Assembly (NCBI GenBank): GCA_023376005.1 | Contig: CM042157.1 | Coordinates: 70,600,177-70,664,176, forward strand | Length of the DNA: 64,000 nucleotides | From: Doryteuthis pealeii | Taxonomy: Eukaryota > Mollusca > Cephalopoda > Myopsida > Loliginidae | Reading direction: 5' to 3' | Shown here: piece by piece, positions 1 through 11,345 of the stretch | Layout of the letters: each line of letters opens with the position of its first letter | Numbering within the stretch: the first letter of the stretch is position 1 | Translations under genes and position numbers: made by a program | Notes under the pieces: model-generated | Database searches by the model: none | Told to the model about the DNA's origin: nothing | Seen by the model: only the letters and a program-made list of their open reading frames with translations

Positions 1-870
1 CCGGTATTGCGTGTCCCGACTTCACAAATAATATTTAAAATAATGAATCACTTTGTAGAGGGTTACGAGACGTGTTCAATGATATAGGAAATGACGATAA
101 AATAACAAGACACAATTTAGGTAGAAATAACGGAGAAATGACAAAGACAATACATGTATTTATAAATAACAAATACATTTATTCAGAGATAAATTTGTAT
201 AAATAACAAAATATTTGAATGTTCAAAACATTAATATGAATGCAAAAATGTGTATGTAGAATTTAGAAAAGTTCGCTAAGAAATGTGTAATGTTCACAAT
301 GTAAAATGAATGCCAAAGTTTGTATGTAGAGTCATTAAAGTTCGATCGGAAGTGGATCAGAAATGAAAATTAAATTTTTGTGAATGAGACCTGAGAAATG
401 GAGTTGTGCTGTTAATTGCAGTGGCCGATGGTGATAGATACTAAACGGTGACTCAGAAGGTTGACGTTGTTTTTTTTTTATATCAGCGAGTCGAATCGTT
501 TACTCGGACATCTGTTTCTTAAATTGTGAAGAACTTGTTGTTGTCATCGGCCGCGGAGCGTCGTTTACTCTCTCGAAGCAGAGTGGAATCTGTGGGAATG
601 TTGATTTTTTTTCACTGTTTAAATAATTCCTAGATGGCTCCGATCTCGATATTATATTTTGGCGCTAACGCACGGACGTAGTTGAAAGCACACCATGATT
701 TGTCCAATCAAACTTTGACTAATGTATAAATGTTTTTTAATCACTTTTCCTTAAGTTTGGAAAAAGAATTGTGTTTGTGTGCTTTTTTGTTTATCCATCG
801 TTTATGCAACACGCGCACACACGCCTTCTTGCAAACACGCACAGAAACTTTGGCAGACTTTTCCTTATAG
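1..870. other. AT-rich stretch, nothing recognised
   Basis: This stretch holds AT-rich sequence without a convincing reading frame. A more CpG-containing segment around 540-600 could be part of an old LTR or promoter, but no second copy is visible in the window. A 74-codon ORF that starts at 779 runs into repeat E and looks like chance coding. Confidence 0.4.
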
Positions 871-884
871 AGGGACCAGAAGCG

Positions 885-1567
885 GCTACCCGGCGTCACC
901 CGAATTGAGAGGATACAAAAAAAAGGTTAGTCCCACAGATCCATTATTATTGAATCACGACTTGGATCCTGGTAGTATGTCATTTATTAAAATCCACATG
1001 TAAAAAAAAGACCTTGCGTTGATCCAGCCACTCTGAAAAGAAAAATCAATGTCTGCTATTTAAAATATTAAATCCAACAAAAAAATCTCGTCTATTATCA
1101 TCTAAATTTTTTTTAAAATTATCTTCATGACTATAAATCAAACCATTATTTTTGCCCAAAAACCAAGCCCTGATGATATTTACTGTGTATATATATTTAC
1201 ATTGTCGTTAATTGTTTTATTTTCTAAGTTTCCTCCGGACATACAGATTCACACAACTGCCCTTTATGTATGTACTAGAAGTGGCTACCTGGCGTCGCCT
1301 GGGTAGTGGGGGCATTTTTTTAAGTTAGTCTCACAGATCCATTATTACTGAATTGTGAGTTGGATCCCCGTTGGATGCCCCATTAAAGTCCCTACATAAA
1401 AAAATACCTTGCGTTGGTCCAGTCACTTTAAAAATAGAAATTTTTGTCTAAAATATTAAATGGAAAAAAATTCATGTTGTTATCATTTAAATTTTATTTT
1501 TTAGATATCTTCATGAATTTCAATAAAATCTTCATTATTTTTGCTCAAAAACCTAGCCCTGGTGATA

Positions 1568-1625
<58 letters not shown>

Positions 1626-2690
1626 TTTGAGATTAATTGTTTTATTTTCTAAGTTTCCTCCGGACATACAGACTCACACAACTGTCCTTTATATATGTAC
1701 TAGAAGCAGCTACCCGGCGTTGCCTGGGTAGTGGTGGAGGTTAAAAATATTAGTCTCACAAATCAATTATTATTGAATCGCGAGTTGGATCCACGTAGTA
1801 TGCCCCATTAAAATCCCTATGTAAAAAAAAACTCTGGAAATAAAAATTAATGTCTACTATTTAAAATATTAAATACAAAAACAAACACAAATCTATGCTA
1901 TTATCATTTGAATTTTATTTTTTTTAAGTATCTTCACGAATATAAATCAAGCCTTCATTATTTTTGCTCAAAAACCAAGAACTTTTAATATTTAATGTGT
2001 ATATATATATAAGAGCGGCGGCTAAATACCTTCTACCTTCGCTGCCTTAGACGTGTACTGGGCATCACCTGGAGGGACAGGATCACTAACACAGCAGTCC
2101 TATAGAGAACTCAACTCCCCAGCCTGTACTCTCTACTGAGACAACGTCGTCTCCGATGGTTGGGTCATGTACGTCGGATGGATGATGGACGAATCCCGAA
2201 AGACATCCTGTATGGAGAGCTAACATCTGGTAAAAGACAGATTGGTCGCCCCCTACTGCGATTCAAGGATGTCTGCAAAAATGATCTCAGGTGCTTTGGC
2301 ATTGTTCCTTCCAGCTGGGAAAATTTGGCTCAAGACCGCCCTCGGTGGCGGCAGAATCTCCATAGAGGCCTGTACATGTCAGAATTCACCCTGATACAAC
2401 ATCATGAAGCTAAGAGGTCCATAAGAAAGCAACGGCAACAAAGCATCGGAATATCATCATCTACAGGGACAACCTACAAATGCAAAATCTGTGGTCGAGA
2501 ATGTTTCTCAAACATAGGACTTCATAGTCACAGGAGGCGCTGCAACCTCAGGGGCACACAAAAACCTTTTATCATAGTCTTTCGAGACTGAATTTCCAAT
2601 GATGATATTTACTTGGTCATTAATTGTATTATTTTCGAAGTTTCCTCCGGACAAAAATTAATCCAAATTCCTTTATATATATGTTGTATA
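885..2690 (+). repeat. Tandem array of interspersed repeat E (three units)
   Basis: Three head-to-tail copies start with the same ACTAGAAG-type head at about 885, 1274 and 1699. Each continues through a CTACCCGGCGT-like box, a TTAGTCTCACAGATCC box and a TTTCCTCCGGACA tail. Unit 2 carries a long (TA)n expansion at about 1570-1624. Unit 3 is interrupted at about 2010 by a LINE fragment and resumes at about 2592 with the same tail. Other copies lie at 51733-51906 plus 52270-52345, and at 59760-60130. The TTAGTCTCACAGATCC box resembles part of a tRNA-derived SINE, but the class is not certain. Confidence 0.75.
2011..2590 (+). pseudogene. Non-LTR retrotransposon ORF2 C-terminal fragment
   Basis: The plus strand encodes the end of a LINE reverse-transcriptase polyprotein. 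It has the RQRRLRWLGHVRRM motif followed by a basic stretch, ending in a zinc-knuckle region with spacing C-x2-C then H and C (residues KCKICGREC...HSHRRRC). An in-frame TAG at 2103-2105 breaks the frame before the 143-codon open part (2160-2591), and the upstream RT domain is missing. It sits inside repeat E. The RWLGHVRRM-type motif is typical of the C-terminal part of jockey/RTE-like animal LINEs. It is a dead 5'-truncated copy. Confidence 0.85.
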
Positions 2691-3660
2691 AGCAAAAGTC
2701 GAAATCTCCCCGATTCACTAATTAAAAGGTACATACACTCGCCAACGGGACGGACAAAGTCGGAAGTGTCCTCTATCGTTACCTAAAACGGAATGACCAT
2801 TTTAACATATATCTGCGCATGGGCTCGGATCGGGAGTTCCGCTTTGATAGTCAATTCCTGACATTAAATAAAAATTTTAAAAAATTGGTAAATAAAATTT
2901 GCATTATCATCCAATGAAAGCGATTCCCGGGCGAAATGAAAATATCTTCATTTGATCCAACTTCGGCTACCAATCTCTATAAAACGAACAGCTTTGAAGG
3001 GCACCGGCAGTCAGAGCTTCAGACACCATCACGAACGCAGTCCCGACGAGCGCTAGCAAAACGAAGGACACATCAAAGGCGGCGGATCACACCCCCAACT
3101 TACCAAAACCTGACCTCACCAGGCAGTCAAATCAACAAGTCAACTACCGAACATTTCTATATCACTCGACGATACAAAAAATTCTACTACTAAAACACAA
3201 TATTCGGCCTACATCACCACCCCACTACCACAGTCACGCTGGACATTTTACGGACTTAATATCCACCCATAACTATAACCAAATTTATCCTGTAATTCTC
3301 ATGTCTATCCTTTCACCGTTCTCATGTTGTTGTTTTTTTTTTAATACAATTTTAAAACATAAAATCTGTGTTTTGTTCATTTCCTCATCACCATACGCTT
3401 GCATGCTAATACGGTTTATAACATATAGAATAGAAGATAGATATAGATAGATAAAAATCCGTGAGAAAATCGGGAATTTAAGACAATAAAGTTTGATGAC
3501 TCAGAATAACATAAAAAATAGTATCAGGGTTTCCTGTCAACTATGAACACCTAGAAAAATATAAGTTAAGGAAAGATATCCTGTTTTGAAATCTGGAAAT
3601 TGAAAAGTCGGTCGCTCCTCGTGTCAAAAAACCAGGAACAATCAAACCCAACCTGCTAAA
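2691..3660. other. Unclassified repeat-like sequence with TATA-like box
   Basis: There is no gene here. The segment 2936-3193 is GC-richer than its surroundings and has a TATAAAA box at about 2979, followed about 30 bases later by an initiator-like TCAG. This is the layout of an LTR or transposon promoter. An 85-codon ORF over it has no recognisable domain. The remainder (3290-3660) is AT-rich and unassigned. Confidence 0.3.
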
Positions 3661-3772
3661 TTGGTCTTTAGTTGGGTTGGGTCAGTAAAATTCGTCTGTT
3701 TCTATGTGCAGAGTTGAGAAACATGCAGACAGACAGACAGACACTTTGTTTGATTTGACGTAGTAATTAATC

Positions 3773-3971
3773 GGACCATATGACCTTTAGGCACCCCTTT
3801 TGTGATCTCGTTTCATGAGGACATTTTTTTTCATTTACACCGTCAAAATCCGGTTGTTTGTTAACAATTTTTAGAGTTTTTTTTTAATTATAAAACCGAC
3901 CCCTAAATCTAACCCTAACCCCTAACAAAAAATGTCCTTATGAAACGAGATCGCAAAAGGTCATATGGTCC
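3773..3971. mobile_element. M2 MITE, copy 1 (hAT-like)
   Basis: Terminal inverted repeats begin GGACCATATGACC and continue through GGCACCCC and a GATCTCGTTTCAT box. The core contains a telomere-like CTAACCC block. The flanks read AATTAATC on the left and AATCAATC on the right, an 8-bp target duplication with one mismatch. The ends and the 8-bp duplication fit a non-autonomous hAT-type element. There is no coding capacity. Confidence 0.85.
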
Positions 3972-4029
3972 AATCAATCTTTAGTTGTGTTGGGTCAGTA
4001 AAATTCGTCTGCTTCCATATGCGGAGTTG

Positions 4030-4100
4030 AGAGAAAGAGAGAGAGAGAGAGAGGGAGGGAGAGAGAGGGAGGGGGAGAGAGGGGGAGAGACAGAGACTTT
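4030..4100. repeat. GA-rich microsatellite
   Basis: Impure (GA)n and (GGGA)n tract. The ORFs on both strands across it are low-complexity translations of the repeat. Confidence 0.8.
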
Positions 4101-4424
4101 GATTGGATGTGGCAATCACGTGTCGTGTCCAATAGTTTTGGTGCACATATTCAACAGACACCTATGGACCGGCTCCACAGTAAGACATGAAGAATTCATC
4201 TTCGAGAGGACAGACTCAATAGAAGATCCAGATATCATTTTTTCCCTCTTCACTAGCATTGTAGGTTTCTCAAATTTGACTATATAAAGGAAGGACGTTT
4301 ATATTGCTAGTCATTGTTTGTTTTGTAATATAGTAAACCTTTCGAATTAAGGTGACCTGAGGAGACTTGCTGTCACTCAGACTCCAGTGAAAGACTATCA
4401 GCTAACGCTGATGTGAAAACTCAA

Positions 4425-4870
4425 AAGGAGTGAATAATAATAATGATAAAGTCTGGGATTTTGAGATAAAAACGGATCACATTATCCTAGCAATGAGACC
4501 AGACCTAGTGTTAATTAACAAAAAAGAAAGAACTTGTCAACTGGTGGATTTTGCAGTTCCAGCAGATCACAGAGTGAAGATGAAGGAAAAAGAACAGATG
4601 GACAAATATCTGGACCTTGCCAGAGAACTGAAAAAGCTATGGAATATGAAAGTCAAAGTGATACCAATTGTAGTTGGTGCACTTGGAACAGTCCCAAAAA
4701 GCTTGGAAAAAAGACTGGAAAATCTGGAAATCAGAGGAAGAATTGAGACCATCCAAAATACTGCATTACTGCAATCTGCCAGAATACTCAGAAGAGTCAT
4801 GGAGACCTGAGGAGATTTGTTGTCACTCAGCTCCAGTGAAATACCATCAGATAACGCTGATGTGAAAATT
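4425..4870 (+). pseudogene. LINE C-terminal domain fragment, PD-type nuclease-like
   Basis: A 126-codon open frame (4430-4810) reads as the C-terminal end of a non-LTR retrotransposon protein. It contains RPDLV, then KKERTCQLVDFAVPAD, then a KYLDLARELKKLWNMK stretch. An R-PD...D arrangement like this occurs in the restriction-like endonuclease domain of RLE-type LINEs; that class assignment is inferred. The frame is intact over this part but has no RT domain upstream. The 3' untranslated tail (4801-4868) is also present as a separate copy just upstream at 4350-4430, and reversed at 7036-7137. Confidence 0.75.
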
Positions 4871-5014
4871 TTTATTCAATTATTTGTGTATGTATATACA
4901 ACAGGAAAATAGCCACGTATATATGCGAGTCTTAGAATAACTGCTAGATTAACACAATAGTAGTTTGGTTTTGCATGGTTGTCTTGGCGAAATTGATCAT
5001 ATATATATATATAT

Positions 5015-5540
5015 ATCCTTTGCCGGGATTACACTTGTCAATTTCATTTTCTATAAGAAAAAGTATCGAATTTTATGCGATACATGCGTTGTAAGTGCCT
5101 TCAAGTAAAAATTTAATATATACTTTGTCAGCAACGTTTCTAAAATAAACAAACATCCAAAAATCTTATTCACTTCGCCGAAGGGCATACGGTCTGTTTG
5201 TTGTTATTATTCTCTCAAAAAACGTCCCCTTACCTATTATGGTAGAGGCGTGTAGTATCATTTGACAAGCTTAATTTCGCTAAGGATTGTTAGCTGTGTA
5301 CTGTGGTCGAGGCGATATAGTGGTTCACTATGCTCGCTGAGGTCCCGGTTTCGATTTCTGTCGGAGGGAAATCGTTAGTATATGTCGCTGATGAGACACA
5401 ATCTGTACGACATTCTACACACCGAGCGATCCTTTGCCGGGATTACACTTGTCAATTTCATTTTCTAAGAAAAAGTATCGAATTTTATGCGATACATACG
5501 TTGTAAGTGCCTTCAAGTAAAAATTTAATATATATATATA
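5015..5540 (+). repeat. tRNA-derived SINE, one full and one truncated copy
   Basis: A body segment beginning ATCCTTTGCCGGGATTACAC occurs at 5015-5125 and again at 5429-5535. Before the second copy lies a tRNA-like head at about 5305-5428, with an A-box-like GGCGATATAGTGG and a B-box-like CGGTTTCGATTTC. The simplest reading is a 5'-truncated SINE followed by a full SINE of the same family. Both end in (TA)n. There is no cloverleaf complete enough to call a tRNA gene. Confidence 0.65.
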
Positions 5541-5572
5541 TTATATATATATATAGGTTTGTTTATAGTTGT

Positions 5573-5612
<40 letters not shown>

Positions 5613-5949
5613 AACAACTATAAACAAACCTATTTAAAAACCGCCGCCATAAACGTCCACACAAGAAAAAGAAAGAAACGAGATCACAAGCATCAACCAC
5701 CCACACACACCCAAGAGCCGAGATGACTACTATAAGAAACAGCCAGCAACCTAGCCACTTTCATAGTCCGACGAAGAGAAGGTAACACTCTCGAAAATTT
5801 ACTCAATAAATAAAACTTAACACTTAAAAAACTGAGTTTCTAATACTTTTAATGCTTCACTCTAAAGCCCAAACAAGATATATATATATACCACCAATAG
5901 ATGGATATATATACATATAAACACACACACACACACACACACACACCAC

Positions 5950-6000
<51 letters not shown>
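5541..6000. repeat. (TA)n and (CA)n microsatellites around an LTR-like patch
   Basis: Long (TA)n runs lie at 5536-5606 and 5936-5998, with (CA)n at 5921-5946. Between them, 5640-5880 is a non-repetitive patch with an AATAAATAAAA polyadenylation-like signal near 5806. It could be the R-U5 part of an old LTR, but no partner is visible. Confidence 0.5.
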
Positions 6001-6003
<3 letters not shown>

Positions 6004-6194
6004 TTCTGTCATAAGAAAGTAATAAAGATAAGACAAGGTTCTTATATTTTAAAAGGGGTTTAGTGTGGTGCGAAAGGATTGCTAAAACTTAATGCTTCAG
6101 CGGTCTTAAGCAATGATCGTTTCCCCGGAAATTTGATCTCTCAGTGACCGTAAAATACATAAACAAACCTATGTATTTATACTTTCAAAACACC

Positions 6195-6350
6195 AGTCCC
6201 CGCATCAGCTGTCAGTGGGTGAGGGGATAAGATATCGGACTACCATGCGGTCAGTCTGAGTTCGACCCTAGCCAAGGAGAGTTGTGTCTAGCCACACTGA
6301 AGAGGCGTGAAACGCCGAAGCACGTGTCTGTGGATGACTTATTAATTATT
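6195..6350 (+). repeat. tRNA-derived SINE fragment (second family)
   Basis: A tRNA-like head has a B-box-like GAGTTCGACCC at about 6250. It is followed by a short body with a GAGGCGTGAAACGCCGAAGC hairpin and an AT-rich tail. This is the layout of a SINE. No second copy is seen in this window. Confidence 0.55.
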
Positions 6351-6695
6351 TGTGTATATATATATATATATATAATATACGCAACAATTCGTAACACACT
6401 TATCTTTTTGTAGAGTTCTTGTGGGGGTTAAGAATTCTGGCTGTAGGCCCTTTCGTTGTTGGGTCTTCTGCTATGTTCATTTACCCATAATTGGTGTGTG
6501 TGTGTCTGTATTGGTCAGTAGTTGTCTCTCGTCCCTGCTACTGTCTGGCCTGTTTTCCCAGTAGGGATGCCTGCCCTCTTCGAATACCTTTACTGTTCTG
6601 ATTATTTGTAGGGTTTTCGCCCCCACCCTCCTGTTCCCTTACTTCCGGTACCGAGCCAGGGGAGGATAACCCATATTTTTTAATAATATATATAT

Positions 6696-6936
6696 TATAT
6701 GAAATTTAACATTTTGAAAAAACATATGATATTTGTTATGTAATTGCTGACAGTACTGTTTCGACCAAATCGATAAGTTGGTCTTCATCAAAGAACGACA
6801 TAGATGGGAAGAAAGATATCCGTTAAAAAGATTGTTTACAGAAACGAACGCTGGTTCGATTTGGTCGAAACAGTACTGTCAGCAATTACATAACAAACAT
6901 CATATGTTTTTTCAAAATGTTAAATTTCATACTGTC
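6696..6936. repeat. Fold-back element, 75-bp arms
   Basis: The segment 6697-6772 is an almost perfect reverse complement of 6855-6932. The arms contain TGCTGACAGTACTGTTTCG and its complement, with an ~80-base loop. The flank after the right arm (ACTGTCGGATTAATTTCC) recurs after another fold-back at 58283. Paired GAAAC...GTTTC boxes near such hairpins are often seen at ends of Penelope-like elements; that assignment is inference. Confidence 0.7.
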
Positions 6937-6955
6937 GGATTAATTTCCATCTATC

Positions 6956-7003
<48 letters not shown>

Positions 7004-7035
7004 ATTATAATTATTATTTAGTTTTTCACGCCTGC

Positions 7036-7137
7036 CGTAGCTGGTGGTTCACTGGAGGCTGAGTGACAGCAAGTCACCTCAGGTCTCTTCAGAGTATTCT
7101 AGCCGATCCCAACAGTGCTGTAGTTTGGATAGATGGT
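7036..7137 (-). mobile_element. LINE 3' end, same family as 4425-4870
   Basis: On the minus strand this reads through the CTGAGGAGAC...TGTCACTCAG tail seen at 4350 and 4801, plus the end of the coding part (residues like ARILRR). It is a short 5'-truncated copy, joined to (TA)n at 6960-7001. Confidence 0.7.
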
Positions 7138-7514
7138 TGCATATATCCTTTCCTCGTACGGAATAAATGTGAGAACAATTCACGACGAAGTGATAACAAG
7201 AATTTTTTATTGTCTGAACAAATTTAACAGAAGAGAATACAAACATGTCAATGAGATAGAAGGAAGAATTTATGCATAGTTGTATGAGAGAAATGTCCTA
7301 AGAGGAAAATAGCCTTTTAGTAAATAAGGTCTTGAGTCTGTTGGTAAAAGAAGAAAGTGTAGACTTACATGTTGAACGTGTCCTTGTGTACATGAGAATG
7401 CTGGTGGCACAAAACCCCTTTGCCTATAGACAGCTGACGCAACAAGTTCGTGTTACCTCTGTCAAGGCTGGAAGGTCTATGAAGCTTTTGATCTTACGCA
7501 CGTAACTAACATCT

Positions 7515-7692
7515 TATTTCTCTGAATGTTTGAGATGAGGCTTGATGATTAGTATTATCTGCATTATTCGGACTATTGTACTCATCTTCATTGTTATCTG
7601 TACAACGTTTCAGCCGATGTGCTCTCCGGCCTTCTCCAGGTATTCCTTGTCGGACTCGGGAACCTTCTTTTAGAAGGGGGAACCGTGGCAAG
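7515..7692. repeat. Fold-back family P, partial copy
   Basis: The segment shares the TTTGAGATGAGGCTTGATGA end, the TACAACGTTTC box and the GGCCTTCT...GACTCGGGAACCTTC box with copies at 8240, 33360, 41897 and 51907. Only one arm is present here. Confidence 0.7.
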
Positions 7693-8239
7693 TGAGGTAT
7701 GTAAACCCTATATTATCAATGTCATTTTTTTTCACTTTCATTCGAGCGTGTTTCCCTCGATCTCTTTAGTGATCAACCAAAACTTCAGTGTTTTGCTGAT
7801 TAGTCATGGCAGACGATAAAACTAAACAAACAGTGATCCATTTCATTTTGTGCAATAAAGCATGTCTTAACAAAAGACTTCTGATATGGCCACGTGATCT
7901 TATCTTTTATACATGGTGTCACCGTGACTTTCTTTGTTTTAAATATAGATCAGGGCTTTAAAGGTAACCTAAGCCTGGACGGTTTACCAATACTTTTCTC
8001 GTTCCCCAGTGATACCTGCATTGGAAAAATAAAAGTTCAGCTTCAGGTTACTCTTACTGCACTGAACTGCTAATGATAACTAACAAGTCTTGACTTTTTA
8101 AAAAATTATATTGTGAATTGTTTGAAGGAATAGTTGATACATTTGATATCTACTAAACTTTGTATATAACAAGACCAAATAGAGCAATTGACTGGCATCA
8201 TCTCTTTTAATATTTCTATGCTTAGTAATATATAATTTA

Positions 8240-8592
8240 TACTGTTTCTTTGAATGTTTGAGATTGTTATCTGTACAACGTTTCGGCCGATGTGCCCTCC
8301 GGTCTTCTTCATGTATTTCTTGTCGAACTCGGGAACCTTCTTTGACTCGGGAACCTTCTTGTCGTAATCGGGAGCCATCACGGAACTTTGAACCTAACCC
8401 TTTCGGATACCCTCGTGGACTGAATGAAGGGTTAGATGGCTCCCGATTACAAGAAGGTTCCCGATTACGACAAGAAGGTTCCTGAGTCCGACAAGAAATA
8501 CCTGAAGAAGGCCGGAGGGCACATCAGCCGAAACGTTGTACAGATAACAATGAAGATGAGGACAATAGTCCGAATAACGCAGATAATATAAT
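8240..8592. repeat. Fold-back family P, full copy
   Basis: The left arm (8255-8385) and right arm (8430-8590) are inverted copies of each other. Each arm carries a GTACAACGTTTCGGC box, a GGTCTTCTTCA/TGAAGAAGGCC box and short internal repeats of the GACTCGGGAACCTTCTT type. Two short ORFs across it translate these repeats and are not genes. The family is unclassified. The CTGAAGAAGGCC...GAAACG pairing resembles motifs near Penelope-like element ends. Confidence 0.7.
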
Positions 8593-8599
8593 TATAACT

Positions 8600-9620
8600 G
8601 CTGATGTTCCACAACTGAGATTAAAATATATTAGTGAAAATTGAAAAGAACAGATGAATATAAAATAACTTAAACAGACACAAGAACATTTATGACAACA
8701 CCTTTGTTTTAAGTAATGTATCTTAAAAATAAAATAAATACAATTTATCATAGCAATGGTGTATAGAAAATATGCTGATCCTTGAAACTACTAACATTCA
8801 TTTTATGGTCAGGTTTCTACTATATCCCTTGTCTTTACCGAATGAATATGTAAGAATATATGATATGAAAGACATTACAAAATCTGAAACAAAATTTAAA
8901 TAAACTACCAAGAATATGCGCCCTCCGGGCATAAGTATTTAAGTTTTAATGTAATGAAATACATTAAATTAGAAAGACTAGTGAAATTAAATAAGAACTT
9001 GTATAAAAAGATTATACTTATTTTAATTGGTTTCTATATAGAATCATTCATAGGATTGATTTTAATGTTGGAGAATAGAACAATAATAGATCAATTAATT
9101 ATTTATTAAACCTGGTTTTGTTAAACCCAGTATACAAATTAACTACACCATATATTATGCAAACCTTTATTTCTTAGTGATATATAAGATACAGTACAGG
9201 ATTTTAAATGCACTAATAACATGGGTTATTTTGAGGCATATCTAATTCAGACATTGTTAATAAGATTTATTTTACGTATTAATATTAATGATTTTGACTA
9301 TGAATTAAATACTCATTGATAAACTTACGCAATTCCTGAGAGTATTTTGATGTAAGTAGTGACGTTATAATGAATAATTAAAAATTAACCACACCATATA
9401 TTATGCAAACTTTGTTCTACTATATACCCTGTCTTTACCGAATGAATATTTTTTAAAGTGATAATTTGATAATTTGTTTCACTATAGTTCAGATTAAAAA
9501 TGCTTTAAAAGTAACCAAAGCCTGGACGGTTTGCCAATACATTTCTCGTTCCCCAATGATACCTGCATTGGAAAAATAAAGTATAAAAAGCTTCAGGTTA
9601 CTCTTACTGCGCTTTTAACC
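8600..9620. other. AT-rich sequence with repeat G
   Basis: No gene is visible. The part 9040-9290 is an inverted relative of 30838-31130, sharing ACACCATATATTATGCAAAC and a TTTAATAAATAATTAAT stretch in opposite orientation. A smaller duplication links 8815-8850 with 9415-9450. Confidence 0.5.
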
Positions 9621-9625
9621 TGAAC

Positions 9626-9870
9626 TACTATGGTAGAGCACCCGTCTAGGAAACGCAAGGTTCCTTGTTCGATACCAGTCCCCGCCAATTCAGCACATGG
9701 GTATCACAGATTGGGTTATCTGATCTGTGCGGTAAAGCGGGGAGATGATAGTAGGCATGACGCTCCACCTCAGCAAAAAAAAATTCTCCCTGGTCTAGCG
9801 CTAGTGAAAAGGGGACAGACTCTCTCGATGTCCGGCTGATAGCGACAATAGGCCACTCCTCCAACTTTAC
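9626..9870 (+). repeat. SINE A, near full-length copy
   Basis: This is a tRNA-derived SINE. The A box lies around TATGGTAGAGCA and the B box around TTGTTCGATACC. The body contains GATCTGTGCGGTAAAG, CTCCACCTCAG, GCGCTAGTGAAAAGGGGA and GGCTGATA, ending near ACTTTAC. Related copies lie at 18799, 19044, 20053, 27338, 30131, 35418, 35632, 51241, 54354, 61066, 61398 and 63143. The tRNA part is too diverged to be a functional tRNA gene. Confidence 0.85.
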
Positions 9871-9978
9871 AATTTATTTAGTAATGATCACGTGATCTTA
9901 TCTTTCATATATAATGTCACTGTGACTTTCTTTGTTTGAATTGTTTTGTTTTTTCTTGTTTGCTTAAGGTGTTTTTTG

Positions 9979-9979
9979 T

Positions 9980-10058
<79 letters not shown>

Positions 10059-10060
10059 AA
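9979..10060. repeat. (CA)n(TA)n(TG)n compound microsatellite
   Basis: A symmetric (CA)n-(TA)n-(TG)n tract able to form a hairpin. Confidence 0.9.
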
Positions 10061-10436
10061 ATGAAAATGGAAGTGAGTCGGATGGTATGTTGAAAAGAGA
10101 AATAAAGGAAAGAAAGTATAGAATGGATAAAATAGGATATTTTAATTAATTTTACTTACACGTGTTTCGGTCAGGAGTTTATCCATGTGTACATTATTCA
10201 AATTATTATTATTATTAAATAACAAAATGAAATTCTATACTTTTTTTTCTATTATCATTATTTCATTTCATAATGATTTTTATCAAATAAAAAACAATAA
10301 CCATAATCAAAAAACATTTATACATTGAAAATTGAATAAACCTAAAAGAAGCGACGAAGCAGAACAAGTAAGAACCCATCTCTTCTCTTCTCTCGCCATT
10401 TATATTTCCGATTGTTACGATTTTATGGGCCATCCT

Positions 10437-10690
10437 TTAGGCTTCAGGCAAGAGCGCTTGTCCAGCACAAATCCTTGGTAAAGAATCCTTTGGTTGTTCC
10501 TTGGTGTTCCTCAGTATTGCAAGTCCTTCATCAATGATTGCAAATGGACGTCTCTCAGTATCAGTGATTAAGTAGTCAACCAGCCACGCATCCGGGCTGT
10601 TGATCGGCGCCAAAATATCGGGGCGCATCACGTGATTGCAATGCACAATCACAGAAAGGCGCTCCCCCACTTAACTCCACACATAGAAAT
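10437..10690 (-). pseudogene. TE-derived coding fragment of unknown family
   Basis: A 77-codon minus-strand frame (10670 to 10437) has normal protein-like composition, with stretches such as RPDILAPINSPDAWLVDYL and IIDEGLAILRNTKEQPKDSL. Its 3' portion is repeated at 18690-18770 in the plus orientation (GACTCTTTACCAAGGAT, then GGACAAGCGCTCT, then AGGATGGCC), so it belongs to a dispersed element. No known domain is recognised, and there are no partner exons. Confidence 0.45.
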
Positions 10691-10832
10691 AAACGTATTT
10701 TACAGGCCCAACAATTGTTTCAGAACTTTTTCGAGTTATTGAGTTTTATTTGATTTGCATAATAACTTCAGACGGGATGTAGTGTTGTTACATAAATATT
10801 CGGTTATGTCCTAGTTGAGTAACATGATATTA

Positions 10833-11345
10833 CAGGGTGACCCAGAAAAAAACAGAACCCAAATTATTTATTTTCCCATTAAACTAACCCTAAACCCTAA
10901 TTCTAACCCCCTTAGTTGAGTAACATAATATTACAGGGTGACCCAGAAAAAACAGAACCTAAATTATTTATTTTCCCATTTAAACTAACCCTAAACCCCA
11001 AACCCTAACCCTAACCCTAATAGTAGCCCTACCCGCCCCTAGTTGAGTAACATAATATTACAGGGTGACCCAGAAAAAACAGAACCTAAATTATTTATTT
11101 TCCCATTAAACTAACCCTAAACCCCAAACCCTAACCCTAAACCCTAATAGTAGCCCTACCCGCCCCTAGTTGAGTAACATAATATTACAGGGTGACCCAG
11201 AAAAAACAGAACCTAAATTATTTATTTTCCCATTAAACTAACCCTAAACCCCAAACCCTAACCCTAAACCCTAACAGTAACCCTACCCGCCCCTAGTTCA
11301 GTAACATAATATTACAGGGTGACCCAGAAAAAACAGAACCCACAA
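10833..11345 (+). repeat. Five-unit tandem satellite with telomere-like blocks (M3)
   Basis: Units start with CAGGGTGACCCAGAAAA at 10833, 10934, 11061, 11188 and 11315, so the last three periods are exactly 127 bases. Each unit then has AATTATTTATTTTCCCATTA and ACTAACCCTAAACCC-type telomere-like runs, ending in CCCGCCCCTAGTT. The CAGGGTGACCCAGAAAA start is also the terminal repeat of dispersed copies at 17024-17190, which suggests tandem amplification of a TIR element. Confidence 0.9.

Noticed and set aside
3961..4287. Overlapping ORFs of 66 and 100 codons on both strands
   Set aside because: Both translate the (GA)n microsatellite and M2 edge.
10850..11300. CCCTAA runs taken as a chromosome end
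   Set aside because: The runs are short, inside repeated units, and followed by tens of kb of ordinary sequence with inverted TTAGGG blocks. They are interstitial.
10833..11345. Evenly spaced repeats resembling a CRISPR array
   Set aside because: Units are 127-base satellites with telomere-like runs and no unique spacers, in clearly eukaryotic DNA.
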